Assembly (NCBI RefSeq): GCF_028623165.1
Contig: NZ_CP117768.1
Span: forward strand, 310,001-374,000
Length of the DNA stretch: 64,000 nt
Origin: Nostoc sp. UHCC 0926
GTDB taxonomy: Bacteria > Cyanobacteriota > Cyanobacteriia > Cyanobacteriales > Nostocaceae
Direction of reading: 5' to 3'
Positions within the stretch are counted from its first letter, which is position 1; the number at the start of each line of letters is the position of its first letter. The position numbers and the translations under genes were made by a program. Under the pieces are notes generated by a model. The model was not told where the DNA came from. It saw nothing but the letters and a program-made list of their open reading frames with translations, and did not search any database. This document shows positions 52,454-61,308 of this stretch, piece after piece.

Positions 52454-52909
52454 ATGAAACTCCAGCTATTAGCGGCCATGGCCTTAGCAACTCCCCTATT
52501 TTTCGCTAGCTCGGTTAGAGCCGAGAATCCGCAGGACTTACAAAAACTGCTTTCAACTGGGGAATGTGTCCAGTGTAATCTATCGGGAGCTAACCTCAGT
52601 GGCGCTCATTTAATTGGTGCTGACTTGAGAGGCTCAAAGCTGCAAGGAGCGAACCTTGTAGGGGCTAACCTCGAAGGTGCTGACTTAACTGGTGCAAACT
52701 TAGCAGGTGCTAACCTAACATCAGCTTACGTAACCAATGTGAATTTGAAGCAAACCAATCTCAACGGAGTAAATTTTACTCGCGCGACGATTCACGATTC
52801 TAATGTGTATAAAGCATCAATGAATGATCTCAATCTCACTGATGCCGAAATATTTAACACTGGAATCGGGATTGGTGGAGAAGATGCCGAGATTCCCGAT
52901 TGGAAATAG
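52454..52909 (+). CDS. Secreted pentapeptide-repeat protein
   Basis: A 151-residue protein with a signal peptide (MKLQLLAAMALATPLFFASS, cut near VRA-EN). The mature part has about 15 pentapeptide repeats of the A(D/N)LxG type (NLSGANLSGAHLIGADLRGS and onward), which form a right-handed beta-helix. ECVQCNLSGA contains a CxxC just before the repeats, which could bind metal or form a disulfide. It should be periplasmic or in the thylakoid lumen. GGGGG at 52443-52447 is a good ribosome site. It has its own promoter with dyads and ends in a clear terminator, so it is a single regulated gene. Function is unknown. Confidence 0.9.
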   Translation: MKLQLLAAMALATPLFFASSVRAENPQDLQKLLSTGECVQCNLSGANLSGAHLIGADLRGSKLQGANLVGANLEGADLTGANLAGANLTSAYVTNVNLKQTNLNGVNFTRATIHDSNVYKASMNDLNLTDAEIFNTGIGIGGEDAEIPDWK

Positions 52910-53008
52910 GCCCAACTGAGTAGGCAGGTTAAAATAAACAGAACATCAGAGAAACTGGTTTTTTGCCAAGATTATCCTTAAAATCTGCCTATACAAAAAT
53001 AAAAAATG

Positions 53009-53058
53009 AAACCCCTCTGCCTGTAATCACTTGACTATGACCAAAGCAGAGGGGTTTT
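53009..53058 (+). terminator. Intrinsic terminator of the pentapeptide gene
   Basis: Arms AAACCCCTCTGC (53009-53020) and GCAGAGGGGTTTT (53046-53058) followed by CTTATTG. A 12-bp stem with a 25-nt loop and a T-run fits a rho-independent terminator. Confidence 0.8.
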
Positions 53059-53230
53059 CTTATTGATATTGAGCCAATATCCACGCAAGAAAGCGCAATA
53101 TTAAGTCAATACGCTTGGGCTAGCACCAAAAACCTTAAACTGTGTAGGTTGGGGAGCCACTGCGCCCTTGCGGTTTACCGACTTGTACCCCTACGGGGAT
53201 CTTGCTAGCAAAAGCGTCTCACGCCACTTG

Positions 53231-53420
53231 CTCTACTTGGGGAAACCCCAGACGCAAGGGTAGCGTAGCGTTAGCGACTGTGCGTAGCGTCTGACTCGCT
53301 ACCGCTTCTCTACGAGACGCTGCGCGAACGCTAGCGCCCTTGGCATCTCCCCTTCTCACATTGGGAGAGGCTAGCGCCAAGGGAGAAGACCGCAGTGGCT
53401 CCCCTTATCACATTGCCAGA
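53231..53420. repeat. Composite dispersed repeat, copy 2
   Basis: Nearly identical to 26608-26820 over about 80 bp from CTCTACTTGGGG, with small internal losses later on. Both end in CTCCCCTT(G/A)TCACATTG. Confidence 0.85.
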
Positions 53421-53452
53421 GGCTAAGGATTATTTGCAAAGATTTGATCCGA

Positions 53453-53481
53453 GTAGGGACGTTGCAATACAACGTCCCTAC
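53453..53481. repeat. Palindrome GTAGGGACGTTG...CAACGTCCCTAC
   Basis: Perfect 12-bp arms around a 5-nt centre, 11 bp past the M3 peptidase stop. It may end that leftward transcript. Palindromes of the same GTAGGG...CCCTAC form are found at 63168-63195. Confidence 0.8.
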
Positions 53482-53492
53482 AGAGGTGTTGT

Positions 53493-55604
53493 TTAGTTTA
53501 CAGCAGCACTGACTAAACCATTGTGCCTGAGCAAAGCGATCGTACTTGGTTCACGACCTCGGAAAGTTTTAAACACCTCCATTGGATGCTGACCACCACC
53601 GAGTGCCAGCACCGTATCCCGATAACGCTGACCTGTAGCTTTTATAGCTTCTTCATCTTCTAGCCCAGCTTCTTCAAAAGCGGCAAAAGCATCAGCACTC
53701 AGTACCTCAGCCCACTTATAGCTGTAGTAGCCTGCTGCATAACCACCCTCAAAAATATGTCCAAAAGCACATAAAATTGAATCTTCTGGAAGTGGTGGTA
53801 AAACCATAGTAGTCTTAGCTATGCGATGACGCACATCTGACGGAGTTTCATTACTACCAGGGTGATAGCGGTAGTGTAGTTCTAAATCAAGACTGCTCAG
53901 GTGGATCTGCCGCAACATGGCAGTACCACTCATATAATTACGCGCCGCTAGCAGCTTTTGATAGTAATGCTCAGGTAGGGCTTCACCAGTTTCGTAATGC
54001 TTCGCCATTCCAAACAAAGTGGGTCGCTCATAACACCAGTTTTCCATAAACTGACTAGGTAGTTCCACTGCATCCCACTCCACGTTATTGATGCCTGCGG
54101 CTCCCGGATAGTCAACTTTAGTGAGCAGATGATGCAATCCATGACCAAACTCGTGGAACAAAGTCTCTACTTCATAGAAAGTCATCAAACTAGGTTTACC
54201 ATCTACGGGAGGACTTTGATTACACACCAAATAAGCTACAGGTAAGCGAATGGCAGTGACACCATTTTCAGTGATTTTGCCCCGATTGATGCACACATCC
54301 ATCCAAGCACCACCGCGTTTCTCCGCTGGACGGCTGTAGGGGTCTAAGTAGAAGTAGGCTATGGGAGAACCAGTTTCGTCAGCAATTTGGAAATAACGGA
54401 CATCCTCATGCCATACTGGCGCTTGACCATCAGCAGAGGTGACAGTGACGCCAAACAGCCGCTTGACTAGTCCAAATAAGCCGTCTAATACTTGGGGAAG
54501 GGGGAAGTAGGGACGCAATTCTTCAGCGGTAAAGGCAAATTTTGCTTCTCGTTGGCGTTCTGCCCAAAAGCTGATATCCCAGTGTTTTAAATCCGTAGCT
54601 TCTGCTGCTCCCTGTGCCGCTGCAAAAGCTTTGAGTTCTGCCAAGTCTTTGACAGCAGCATCATAACTAGCGCGACGTAGTTCTTCTAACAGGGCGTTGA
54701 CTGCCTCAACGTTGGGAGCCATTTTACTAGCCAGGCTTAATTGGGCAAAACTTTTAAAGCCTAGTATATCTGCGAGTTCTTGGCGCAACTTCAAAATGCG
54801 CTCAATTAAGGGGTTGTTATCTAAATCGCCACCAGAAGCGCGGGTGATATAAGCTTTGTAGAGCTTTTGGCGCAAATCTCGACGGGTGCTGTGCTGCATG
54901 AAAGGACCGTAGCTGGGGAAGTCTAAAGTAATCCGCCAGGGGCCATTTTCAAGTGTAGCGTTGCTTTCGCCAGCTGCACGAGCACCTTGGGCTGCTAAAC
55001 TCACTAAGCTTGGTGGTAAACCGTCAATTTCCGCTTGTGTTGTTAGGGTTAGGCTGAAGGCTTTAGTGGCATCAAGTACGTGGTTAGAGAATTTGGTAGA
55101 AAGTTCTGCTAACTCCATCTGTATGGCGTTGAAACGCTCTCTTGCCTCTCCTTCTAAGCCAACACCAGAAAGTTCAGCATCTCGAATCGCGGCTTCTACA
55201 ATGCGCTGTTGAGCTAATTCTAAAGTTGCCCAACTATCACTGGTACGGAGTGCCTTAAAAGCATTATAGATGGGTTGGCTTTGACCGAGCTTGTTGATAA
55301 ACTGTACGACTAGTGGCTGTACGATTTCATGAGCTTCGCGCAGTTCGGGGCTATTTTTAACACCCATTAAATGATTTACCACCCCCCAACTCCAGGTAAG
55401 CTGTTCAGTTAGCTTTTCTAAGGGTTCTACTAAACCACTCCAAGTAGGCTCTACATTAGCCTCTAAGGTGGCAAGCTGCTGGTCAAGTTCTACCAGCAAC
55501 TGATTGAAGGCTGGTACTACTCGTTCTGGTTTAATCTCTGCAAAGTGAGGTAAACCAACGCCTTGGAGTAGGGGATTGTCGGAAATAATAGTACTTGCAC
55601 TCAT
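53493..55604 (-). CDS. M3 oligopeptidase
   Basis: A 703-residue M3 metallopeptidase, close to oligopeptidase A (PrlC). It cuts short peptides and, in other bacteria, cleaved signal peptides in the cytoplasm. The zinc motif is LFHEFGHGLHHLL, with the third ligand Glu downstream in NVEWDAVELPSQFMEN. Other motifs are YFYLDPYSRPAEKRGGAW and GHIFEGGYAAGYYSYKWAE near the end. Length is normal and no signal peptide is seen. It is a single gene ending at a palindrome. Either OpdA or a closely related thimet-type enzyme would fit. Confidence 0.93.
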   Translation of the reverse strand: MSASTIISDNPLLQGVGLPHFAEIKPERVVPAFNQLLVELDQQLATLEANVEPTWSGLVEPLEKLTEQLTWSWGVVNHLMGVKNSPELREAHEIVQPLVVQFINKLGQSQPIYNAFKALRTSDSWATLELAQQRIVEAAIRDAELSGVGLEGEARERFNAIQMELAELSTKFSNHVLDATKAFSLTLTTQAEIDGLPPSLVSLAAQGARAAGESNATLENGPWRITLDFPSYGPFMQHSTRRDLRQKLYKAYITRASGGDLDNNPLIERILKLRQELADILGFKSFAQLSLASKMAPNVEAVNALLEELRRASYDAAVKDLAELKAFAAAQGAAEATDLKHWDISFWAERQREAKFAFTAEELRPYFPLPQVLDGLFGLVKRLFGVTVTSADGQAPVWHEDVRYFQIADETGSPIAYFYLDPYSRPAEKRGGAWMDVCINRGKITENGVTAIRLPVAYLVCNQSPPVDGKPSLMTFYEVETLFHEFGHGLHHLLTKVDYPGAAGINNVEWDAVELPSQFMENWCYERPTLFGMAKHYETGEALPEHYYQKLLAARNYMSGTAMLRQIHLSSLDLELHYRYHPGSNETPSDVRHRIAKTTMVLPPLPEDSILCAFGHIFEGGYAAGYYSYKWAEVLSADAFAAFEEAGLEDEEAIKATGQRYRDTVLALGGGQHPMEVFKTFRGREPSTIALLRHNGLVSAAVN

Positions 55605-55867
55605 GGTTTTGTGTGAACTGCGGATGAATAAAAATCATTATTGATTTTTATTTATATATCTTCTAATGTAGCGATCGCTGTGCTAAATAGTCTTGTCAAT
55701 TCTGGCAATATAGCAAAAAAAATGAGAGTTACTCAGAAAATTATCTTGATACAGCTATTTTGTTTGGTTTGTGAACGATACCTGACAGGCAACAATTCCA
55801 GAAATATCAGCGAAAGTCTCTGAGATAATATAATCATGCACTCATCCTCTCAATCAGGTGGCTAATT

Positions 55868-56542
55868 ATGACTAGCCTCTTACCCAGTTCTCAACCAACA
55901 GAAGTTTTTTACCCTAGCTCGGATGGTGAACCTTTGGCAGAAAGTTATGTTCACTTATATGCTCTACTGGCAACTTTAGAAGTATTGAGGCAATATTTGC
56001 TGGGTAGGCAAGCAACGGTTTTGAGTAACCAGTTTCTCTACTATGCTCAGGGTTTTCCGAGGTTACGCGTAGCTCCAGATGTAATGGTGATTTTTAATGT
56101 TGCTCCCGGAGGTAGGGATAATTACAAGATATGGGAAGAGGGACAAGTGCCTGTAGTAATCTTTGAAATGACCTCGGAGGGCCCTAAAAACCAGGACACG
56201 GGTTTCAAGAAGACGCTGTATGAGCAGTTAGGGGTACTGGAATACTGGTTATTTGACCCTAAGGGAGAGTGGATTAAAGAGCAATTGCAAGGGTATCGGC
56301 TGCGAGGCGAGGTGTATGAGCCAATTACAGATAGTCGATGTGAACCTTTGCAGCTGCGTTTGCAAATAGAGGGACAATTGATTGGTTTTTATCGAGAAGA
56401 CACTGGGGAAAAGTTGCTGATTCCAGAGGAGTTGGTAGAGGCGCTGAAACAGGAAAGATTGGCGAGGGAACAAGCCCAGTTGCAGGTGGAAAGGTTGAAG
56501 GAACACTTACGATCGCTTGGTGTTGACCCTGATACTATTTAG
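55868..56542 (+). CDS. Uma2-family protein
   Basis: A 224-residue Uma2 (DUF820) protein and the intact relative of the truncated one at 43942-44289 (both begin EVFYP/EVIYPxSDGxP). Core: RLRVAPDVMVIFNV, then VVIFEMTSEGPKNQDTGFKK with the Glu of the PD-(D/E)XK-like site, and LYEQLGVLEYWLFDPKGEW. A Leu/Gln/Glu-rich helical tail ends with LRSLGVDPDTI, the same closing motif as the Uma2 protein at 43190. AATCAGGTGGCTAATT is a weak ribosome site. There is no partner gene. Confidence 0.88.
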   Translation: MTSLLPSSQPTEVFYPSSDGEPLAESYVHLYALLATLEVLRQYLLGRQATVLSNQFLYYAQGFPRLRVAPDVMVIFNVAPGGRDNYKIWEEGQVPVVIFEMTSEGPKNQDTGFKKTLYEQLGVLEYWLFDPKGEWIKEQLQGYRLRGEVYEPITDSRCEPLQLRLQIEGQLIGFYREDTGEKLLIPEELVEALKQERLAREQAQLQVERLKEHLRSLGVDPDTI

Positions 56543-56881
56543 CTATAGATTTACGATCGCTCTTAGCGGGTGCCTCGCATGATCGCAGAGTCCATTCACC
56601 TACTTCAACCTGACCAAAGGCGATCGCTAAAAAAGATCATAACGTATTATGTCAAATAGGTAGCTCATCCGCCAGCATGGGCGTTACCCTGAAAGCACAG
56701 TTTCAGTTCAAGAATCCCACGCTTTCGAGGCGTGAGAGTGTCCAATTAACTTAGCGTGATCAACCGTCCTTGCCGAACCGAGAAGGGAGGCTCTATTTTT
56801 ATGATTTTATTTGGCAACTCATCTTTTTACTCGTAAAATCGAAGACAAGATCAAGGTCAGTAGAAAAGAGTCCCTAAATTA
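56543..56881. other. Spacer with IS200/IS605-like relic
   Basis: 339 bp with no gene. The middle (56640-56745) resembles a transposon right end. The rest is HIP1-like sites on the left and AT-rich promoter sequence for the next gene on the right. Confidence 0.55.
56640..56745 (+). mobile_element. IS200/IS605-like right-end relic
   Basis: GTTCAAGAATCCCACGCTTT then CGAGGCGTGAGAGTGTC is the familiar right-end hairpin of cyanobacterial IS200/IS605 elements (hairpin CACGC / GCGTG followed by GAGTGTC). The preceding GCGTTACCCTGAAAGCACAG is the kind of sequence that encodes the guide-RNA scaffold in TnpB elements. No tnpA or tnpB remains, so this is a solitary end. Confidence 0.55.
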
Positions 56882-57838
56882 ATGAGTACGTTAATCAGTC
56901 ACGGTGGAAGATCTATCATTAAATTTCAGATGGTAGATCGGATAAATGATATCGTTTGGCAGGCTCACCAAGGTAGCGTTGCTGCGATTATTCAGCTATT
57001 GAACGAAAAGCTAGCCAAGTCTGGTGTCAGAACTAGAGCCATTTTTTCTAATGGTGTCTTACAACTTCTGTGCGAGGCGGCTAGGGTAGAGCAACTTGAG
57101 CAATCTCCCCTAGTAGAACAAATCCAGCAAATTCTTGAGTCCATCGCCCCGCGTCACATTCGCCGAGTCAATATCAACAGTCGGATTGTTCGGGAACAAC
57201 AATTACTTTGGTTAAAGGAAATAGATAGCGATAGCGAAAACCAATTGCTTTGGTCACAGGAAATTACATTAATTCAGCCCAATATTGTCAAGCAACTAAT
57301 TAAAGATTTTACAGAAGCTCAGGCTGAACTAGGAAAACCAAATTTCCCTAAAACTCCAGTCTCTCGTCCTTTAGTACTTATCAACAAAGAAAAACACGAA
57401 AATAAACCGAAAAAAAAGATATTAGCAGCGGCTGGTTTATGCTCACTTTTGTTGCTTGGTTGGGTTATTTATGCCCAATTAGGTAATAACCTGAAAAACC
57501 TAATGCAACTAGAAACTTCCAAATCTTTAACTACAGAAAATATTAACTATAATAAAGCCCAGACACCATCCCGTGCTCCTAACAATAGCCTTTCTGAGCC
57601 ATCTGATGACCCATTTGCAATATCTGTGCGAATTGCCAACCAAGCTTCTGCATCTGGTAAAACAGCCACGATCTCAACTCAGTGGTTAGAGATCGCTGCT
57701 AAGTGGCAACGTGCTTCAGACTTAATGGGCACGGTGCCACAAAACCACAGCCGTTATCAGGAAGCTAAGATTCGGACTCAACTATATAAGAAATACAGTG
57801 AGGCGGCGCAGAAAGAAGCCGATAAAAGTAAATCTTAG
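56882..57838 (+). CDS. Conserved-looking protein, one membrane helix
   Basis: A 318-residue protein I do not recognise. The N-terminal part (about 18-155) starts RINDIVWQAHQGSVAAIIQL and looks like an alpha/beta domain that recurs in cyanobacterial proteins of unknown role. It includes VRTRAIFSNGVLQLLCEAA and RHIRRVNINSRIVREQQLLW. A polar linker with KKKIL leads to one membrane helix (about 182-198, AAAGLCSLLLLGWVIYAQL). The last 120 residues are polar and Ser/Thr-rich, with a helical end (ALxWxxAxxLMxxVPxxHxxY-like run ASDLMGTVPQNHSRYQEAK). The latter motif resembles segments next to tetratricopeptide-like helices. It is a single gene. Confidence 0.6.
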   Translation: MSTLISHGGRSIIKFQMVDRINDIVWQAHQGSVAAIIQLLNEKLAKSGVRTRAIFSNGVLQLLCEAARVEQLEQSPLVEQIQQILESIAPRHIRRVNINSRIVREQQLLWLKEIDSDSENQLLWSQEITLIQPNIVKQLIKDFTEAQAELGKPNFPKTPVSRPLVLINKEKHENKPKKKILAAAGLCSLLLLGWVIYAQLGNNLKNLMQLETSKSLTTENINYNKAQTPSRAPNNSLSEPSDDPFAISVRIANQASASGKTATISTQWLEIAAKWQRASDLMGTVPQNHSRYQEAKIRTQLYKKYSEAAQKEADKSKS

Positions 57839-58062
57839 TTTTTTCTTATTGGAAGACTTCGATTACTGATTAGTATTTTAGCAGTAGTGAATGCATTATT
57901 TATTTTATTTACTTCTCGCACTTCACCTAAGCGCGTAAAACAAATTTCAATATGTCGCCGCTTCGATTCTAGCTGACGCTTTTCTTGGGGAATGGGAGCA
58001 AATTCCCCACTTGGTAATATTAATTGTGCCGCAGAATAGGTGCGAAATTGAACTCCTGGCAT
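57835..58062 (-). pseudogene. Possible gene fragment
   Basis: An open frame of 75 codons from an ATG, with further coding-like sequence upstream (KELLKIQQQNKMPGVQFRTY) back to a stop near 58130. The peptide YSAAQLILPSGEFAPIPQEK looks protein-like, and the frame is longer than chance in this AT-rich spacer. No ribosome site is seen. It overlaps the last bases of the gene at 56882-57838 tail to tail. It is more likely the end of a decayed gene than a working one. Confidence 0.3.
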
Positions 58063-58317
58063 CTTATTTTGTTGCTGGATTTTCAGCAGTTCTTTAACGC
58101 TATTTGCAAGTCCCTTAACTTAGATATTGCACCAGGATCAAAAACTGCCATAGCTTTCTAACCTATGGCTGATAACTTGCATTTCTCTAAAAAGGACTTA
58201 AACCCTTTGATAGGATGGATTTCAGTCCACTTAAGTCCACTAAGGCTATCAGCCAAGAAATAAATTTCTTGGCTGGAGATTGAGCAGGTGCAAGATATAA
58301 GTTAAACCTCATCTATG
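58063..58317. other. Hairpin-rich spacer
   Basis: No gene is supported. A perfect hairpin AGCCAAGAAAT...TTTCTTGGCT lies at 58251-58274, preceded by AGTCCACTTAAGTCCAC. It may be the end of an unidentified element. Confidence 0.4.
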
Positions 58318-58466
58318 TTGAGAACTGTAGTTTTTGCCCTCACCCTAAATCCCTCTCCCAAGTAGGGAGAGGGACTTATTTTTGGCTCCCCTTCTCCCAA
58401 TATTGGGAGAAGGGGCTGGGGGATGAGGGTTTTTTCTGTTCATACGGAAAGAACTACAGTTTTCAA
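58318..58466. mobile_element. MITE-like element, family 4
   Basis: 149 bp with inverted ends TTGAGAACTGTAGTTTTT and AAAGAACTACAGTTTTCAA. The interior holds two strong hairpins (CCCTCTCCC...GGGAGAGGG and CCCCTTCTCCC...GGGAGAAGGGG). The right end lies 12 bp past the stop of the ABC transporter gene. Confidence 0.7.
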
Positions 58467-58478
58467 GGTGGACGCGGT

Positions 58479-60308
58479 TTAACTCAGAAGTTCTCCTGTT
58501 TCTTGCAGGGAGTGCAAGCGGCGGTAAATACCCTCGTGACGCAAGAGTTCATTGTGGCTACCCACTTCTACAATCTTTCCTTGCTCCAGAACCACAATTT
58601 TATCTGCTTCTCGCACTGTGCTTAGACGGTGGGCAATCACGATGGTGGTACAAGTGCCCTGAATTGATCGCATCGCTAGCTGAATCGAACGCTCAGACTC
58701 ATAATCTAAGCTAGAGGTAGCTTCGTCAAAAACTAGGACGTCTGGTTTGACTAGCAACGCCCTGGCAATTCCCAAGCGTTGTCTTTGTCCTCCAGATAAC
58801 CTGACACCTCGTTCTCCTACGATGGTGTAATAACCTTGGGGTAAGTGCTGCACTACTTCATCGACTCTGGCAATTCTACAGGCTTCCTGAACCTGCTCCA
58901 AGCTGGCATCTGGTCTACCGTAGGTGAGATTATCCAATATAGTACCGTTAAAAACGTCTACTTCTTGGTGAACGATCGCTAATCTCCGTCTATATTTACC
59001 CACATCCAAAGTGCGAATATCTTGACCATCAATCAAAATTTGACCTTCTTGAGGTTCAAAATATCGCAACAACAATTTCACTAAAGTAGACTTACCAGAG
59101 CCGGAACGCCCCACTAATGCCACTGTTTGGTATGGCTCAATCAACAAGTTAATATTTTGCAAAACTTGACGGTTAGCATCATATCCAAAACTGAGGTGTG
59201 AAAACTCAACTTTTCCAGTAAATTTATAAGGTGATTCTGCCTGCTTGCTCTCTTCTAAAAGACTATCTGAATCAGATGCAGTTGGCTCTTGGAGAAATTC
59301 GTGAAACCGCAGCATGGAAGAGTAACGACGGGCGAAAACTTCTGCCAAGTTAGTAATAGGTTCTAATTCGGCATATGCCATGCTGGAAAGAGTTAAGGTC
59401 ATGACAAAGTGACCAAGAGAAATTCTTCCATCTATTGTTGCTGCTAAAGTCAAACCCAGGATAGTAAACACGCATAACTGAATTATGGTTCTTTGCCAAG
59501 TAGCCAGTTTCACATAACCTTTGTGGATGCGATAATCAATGATCATTAATTCACGATCTAAACGTTGCTTTTGCCGTTTCAGTTCCCTAGCTTCTGTAGC
59601 AAATGCTTTCACCGTTTTGATATTGGTGATCAGTTCAGAATTGCGGCTTTCGGTATTCTCTGCATATTTATTCAGACGACTTTCATCCCTAATCAATTGC
59701 TGTAAATCCTTCAAGCTGAAGCTGAGAATAATTACAAAGGAAATTAGATATAAAATCGCAATTCGCCACTCAATCACCAAAATAAACACAAAAATTCCCA
59801 GTACACGAACCAGTTTAGGAATTAACTGTCCAGCGATTTCGGGATACGCCCAAGTGTGGTTCTCAACACCTCTAGCTACTCTTCCGGCAATGCGTCCGGG
59901 GTTATTTTCGTCATAAAATTCCAGTGGGAGAGTAAGAATTTTGGCGATGGCTGCTTCGGTTTTCTTTCGACGCGACCTGAAAGTTATATCCCAGTGAAAC
60001 CAAACAGTCAACCAGGGCTGTGTTGGCGCTCTCACTACGGTGACAACGAAAATTAAACCCAGTAATACACCCAAAGATAGAAGTTTATTAACTGGGTAAT
60101 TGGTGATGTCTGAAACAATTGCGATCGCACTTTCAAGTGGTTTATCCAAAGGTTGACCAGACAAAACGTTTAAAATCTGTCCGATCGCATAAGGGACAAC
60201 CAAATCAATGATTTCGTAAATGCCGGATGTCGCAACACTAAAAAGACCTAGCTTCCAGTCAGAGCGAAAGTAATTGACAATATCTTGAAATTTGGCCATG
60301 ATGCACAC
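58479..60308 (-). CDS. ABC exporter, fused permease and ATPase
   Basis: A 609-residue half-size ABC exporter (MsbA/MDR type). Six membrane helices lie in the first 330 residues, with the coupling region RIAGRVARGVENHTWAYPEI. The ATPase part (about 365-600) has Walker A VALVGRSGSGKSTLVKLLLR, signature VRLSGGQRQRLGIARALL, Walker B VLVFDEATSSLD, and the H-loop IVIAHRLSTV. It would work as a homodimer. Substrate cannot be read; lipids, peptides or drugs are the usual cargo. It is a single gene, with no accessory membrane-fusion protein nearby. Confidence 0.92.
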   Translation of the reverse strand: MCIMAKFQDIVNYFRSDWKLGLFSVATSGIYEIIDLVVPYAIGQILNVLSGQPLDKPLESAIAIVSDITNYPVNKLLSLGVLLGLIFVVTVVRAPTQPWLTVWFHWDITFRSRRKKTEAAIAKILTLPLEFYDENNPGRIAGRVARGVENHTWAYPEIAGQLIPKLVRVLGIFVFILVIEWRIAILYLISFVIILSFSLKDLQQLIRDESRLNKYAENTESRNSELITNIKTVKAFATEARELKRQKQRLDRELMIIDYRIHKGYVKLATWQRTIIQLCVFTILGLTLAATIDGRISLGHFVMTLTLSSMAYAELEPITNLAEVFARRYSSMLRFHEFLQEPTASDSDSLLEESKQAESPYKFTGKVEFSHLSFGYDANRQVLQNINLLIEPYQTVALVGRSGSGKSTLVKLLLRYFEPQEGQILIDGQDIRTLDVGKYRRRLAIVHQEVDVFNGTILDNLTYGRPDASLEQVQEACRIARVDEVVQHLPQGYYTIVGERGVRLSGGQRQRLGIARALLVKPDVLVFDEATSSLDYESERSIQLAMRSIQGTCTTIVIAHRLSTVREADKIVVLEQGKIVEVGSHNELLRHEGIYRRLHSLQETGELLS

Positions 60309-60368
60309 CGTCCAAGAGCGCGATCGTAAACTTGGAATTTTATATACTACAATTGTAATACAAGCAAG

Positions 60369-61190
60369 TCAAGGGCTAATAGGTTTAAATGACTCCTTTG
60401 AAGTAGTAGGCATTTGCGCTGGGACAAATTCTAGGCGATAGCGATAGAGGGCAACAGGTCGAGAACCAGCTTTAAAGTAATCTGGATCTTGGGGTGAAAG
60501 ATAGACAGCAGTAACTTGATCTGCCTCAATCGCCAGATTAGCTGTTGGTAGTTTATGATAAGCAGTGGTAGATTCTACAGAGTTGAAATAGGGGCGTGAA
60601 CCGCCTTTAAATAGTTGTTGAAACACTTCTGTAGTGATGAACTTGCCATTAGGGGCAGTTTCTGTGGCCCGTGCAGTCACAATGGAAACTAGTTGGTGAC
60701 TGTTACGCAAGAATGTAATCTGACGATTAGGTGAATCTGGATCTACTTTAACTAATAACACTGCTTCATCCCCTAAATAAGCCCGTGCCAAATTCAAGCT
60801 ATTAAACGCTCTATCTGCGATTAAAATTGGGGATTTGTAATCTATCTGAGGAAATATTTTTAACCCAGAAACATGTGGTTGCTCTTTCACAAATCTTACT
60901 ACAAAACTCACAGGCTGATTTAATTGTCGGCGATTACCTTCAAACCCTGGCGTAACGATATCTGGTGCTAAAGGTGCAACTAAATCCACCAACGTACTCG
61001 TAACTTGCCAAGAACCAGCCATCCATTCAGGGTAAACCAAATCACCCGAAGCCGGTTGCACTGAAGTTAATTTTTCCCATTGGGGAAAATTTGCTAACCG
61101 TTGAGACAACTCTCCTGCAAGAGCTTCGCCACTCCACAATAGGAATAAAACCAGCAAGCAAAAACTCCAAATTACCTTCATTACAAGCAT
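60369..61190 (-). CDS. DUF6816 exported protein
   Basis: A 273-residue protein with a signal peptide (VIWSFCLLVLFLLWSGEALA) and a mature part of the DUF6816 type: YPEWMAGSWQVTSTLVDLVA at about 53-72 is lipocalin-like in look, then GFEGNRRQLNQPVSFVVRFV, and AVYLSPQDPDYFKAGSRPVA near the end. Relatives occur in cyanobacteria and plastids. It is expected in the periplasm or thylakoid lumen; the function is unknown. It lies 60 bp upstream of the ABC exporter on the same strand, so the two may be co-transcribed. A second Met (residue 4) is an alternative start. Confidence 0.78.
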   Translation of the reverse strand: MLVMKVIWSFCLLVLFLLWSGEALAGELSQRLANFPQWEKLTSVQPASGDLVYPEWMAGSWQVTSTLVDLVAPLAPDIVTPGFEGNRRQLNQPVSFVVRFVKEQPHVSGLKIFPQIDYKSPILIADRAFNSLNLARAYLGDEAVLLVKVDPDSPNRQITFLRNSHQLVSIVTARATETAPNGKFITTEVFQQLFKGGSRPYFNSVESTTAYHKLPTANLAIEADQVTAVYLSPQDPDYFKAGSRPVALYRYRLEFVPAQMPTTSKESFKPISP

Positions 61191-61308
61191 TAGCAGTTTT
61201 GTATTTAACGTTTATTATTTATCGATTAAAAATTGAGTAAGTTTTTGTAAAAAATTAAAAGTTTGTAGTAATATACTTAACCCTACAATCCAAAATTATG
61301 GTAACAGC

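Larger units (their letters stand above)
53059..53492. other. Spacer with composite repeat
   Basis: 434 bp without a gene between two convergent transcripts (pentapeptide gene and M3 peptidase). It is mostly the composite dispersed repeat (53231-53420) and a palindrome at 53453-53481. Confidence 0.6.
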
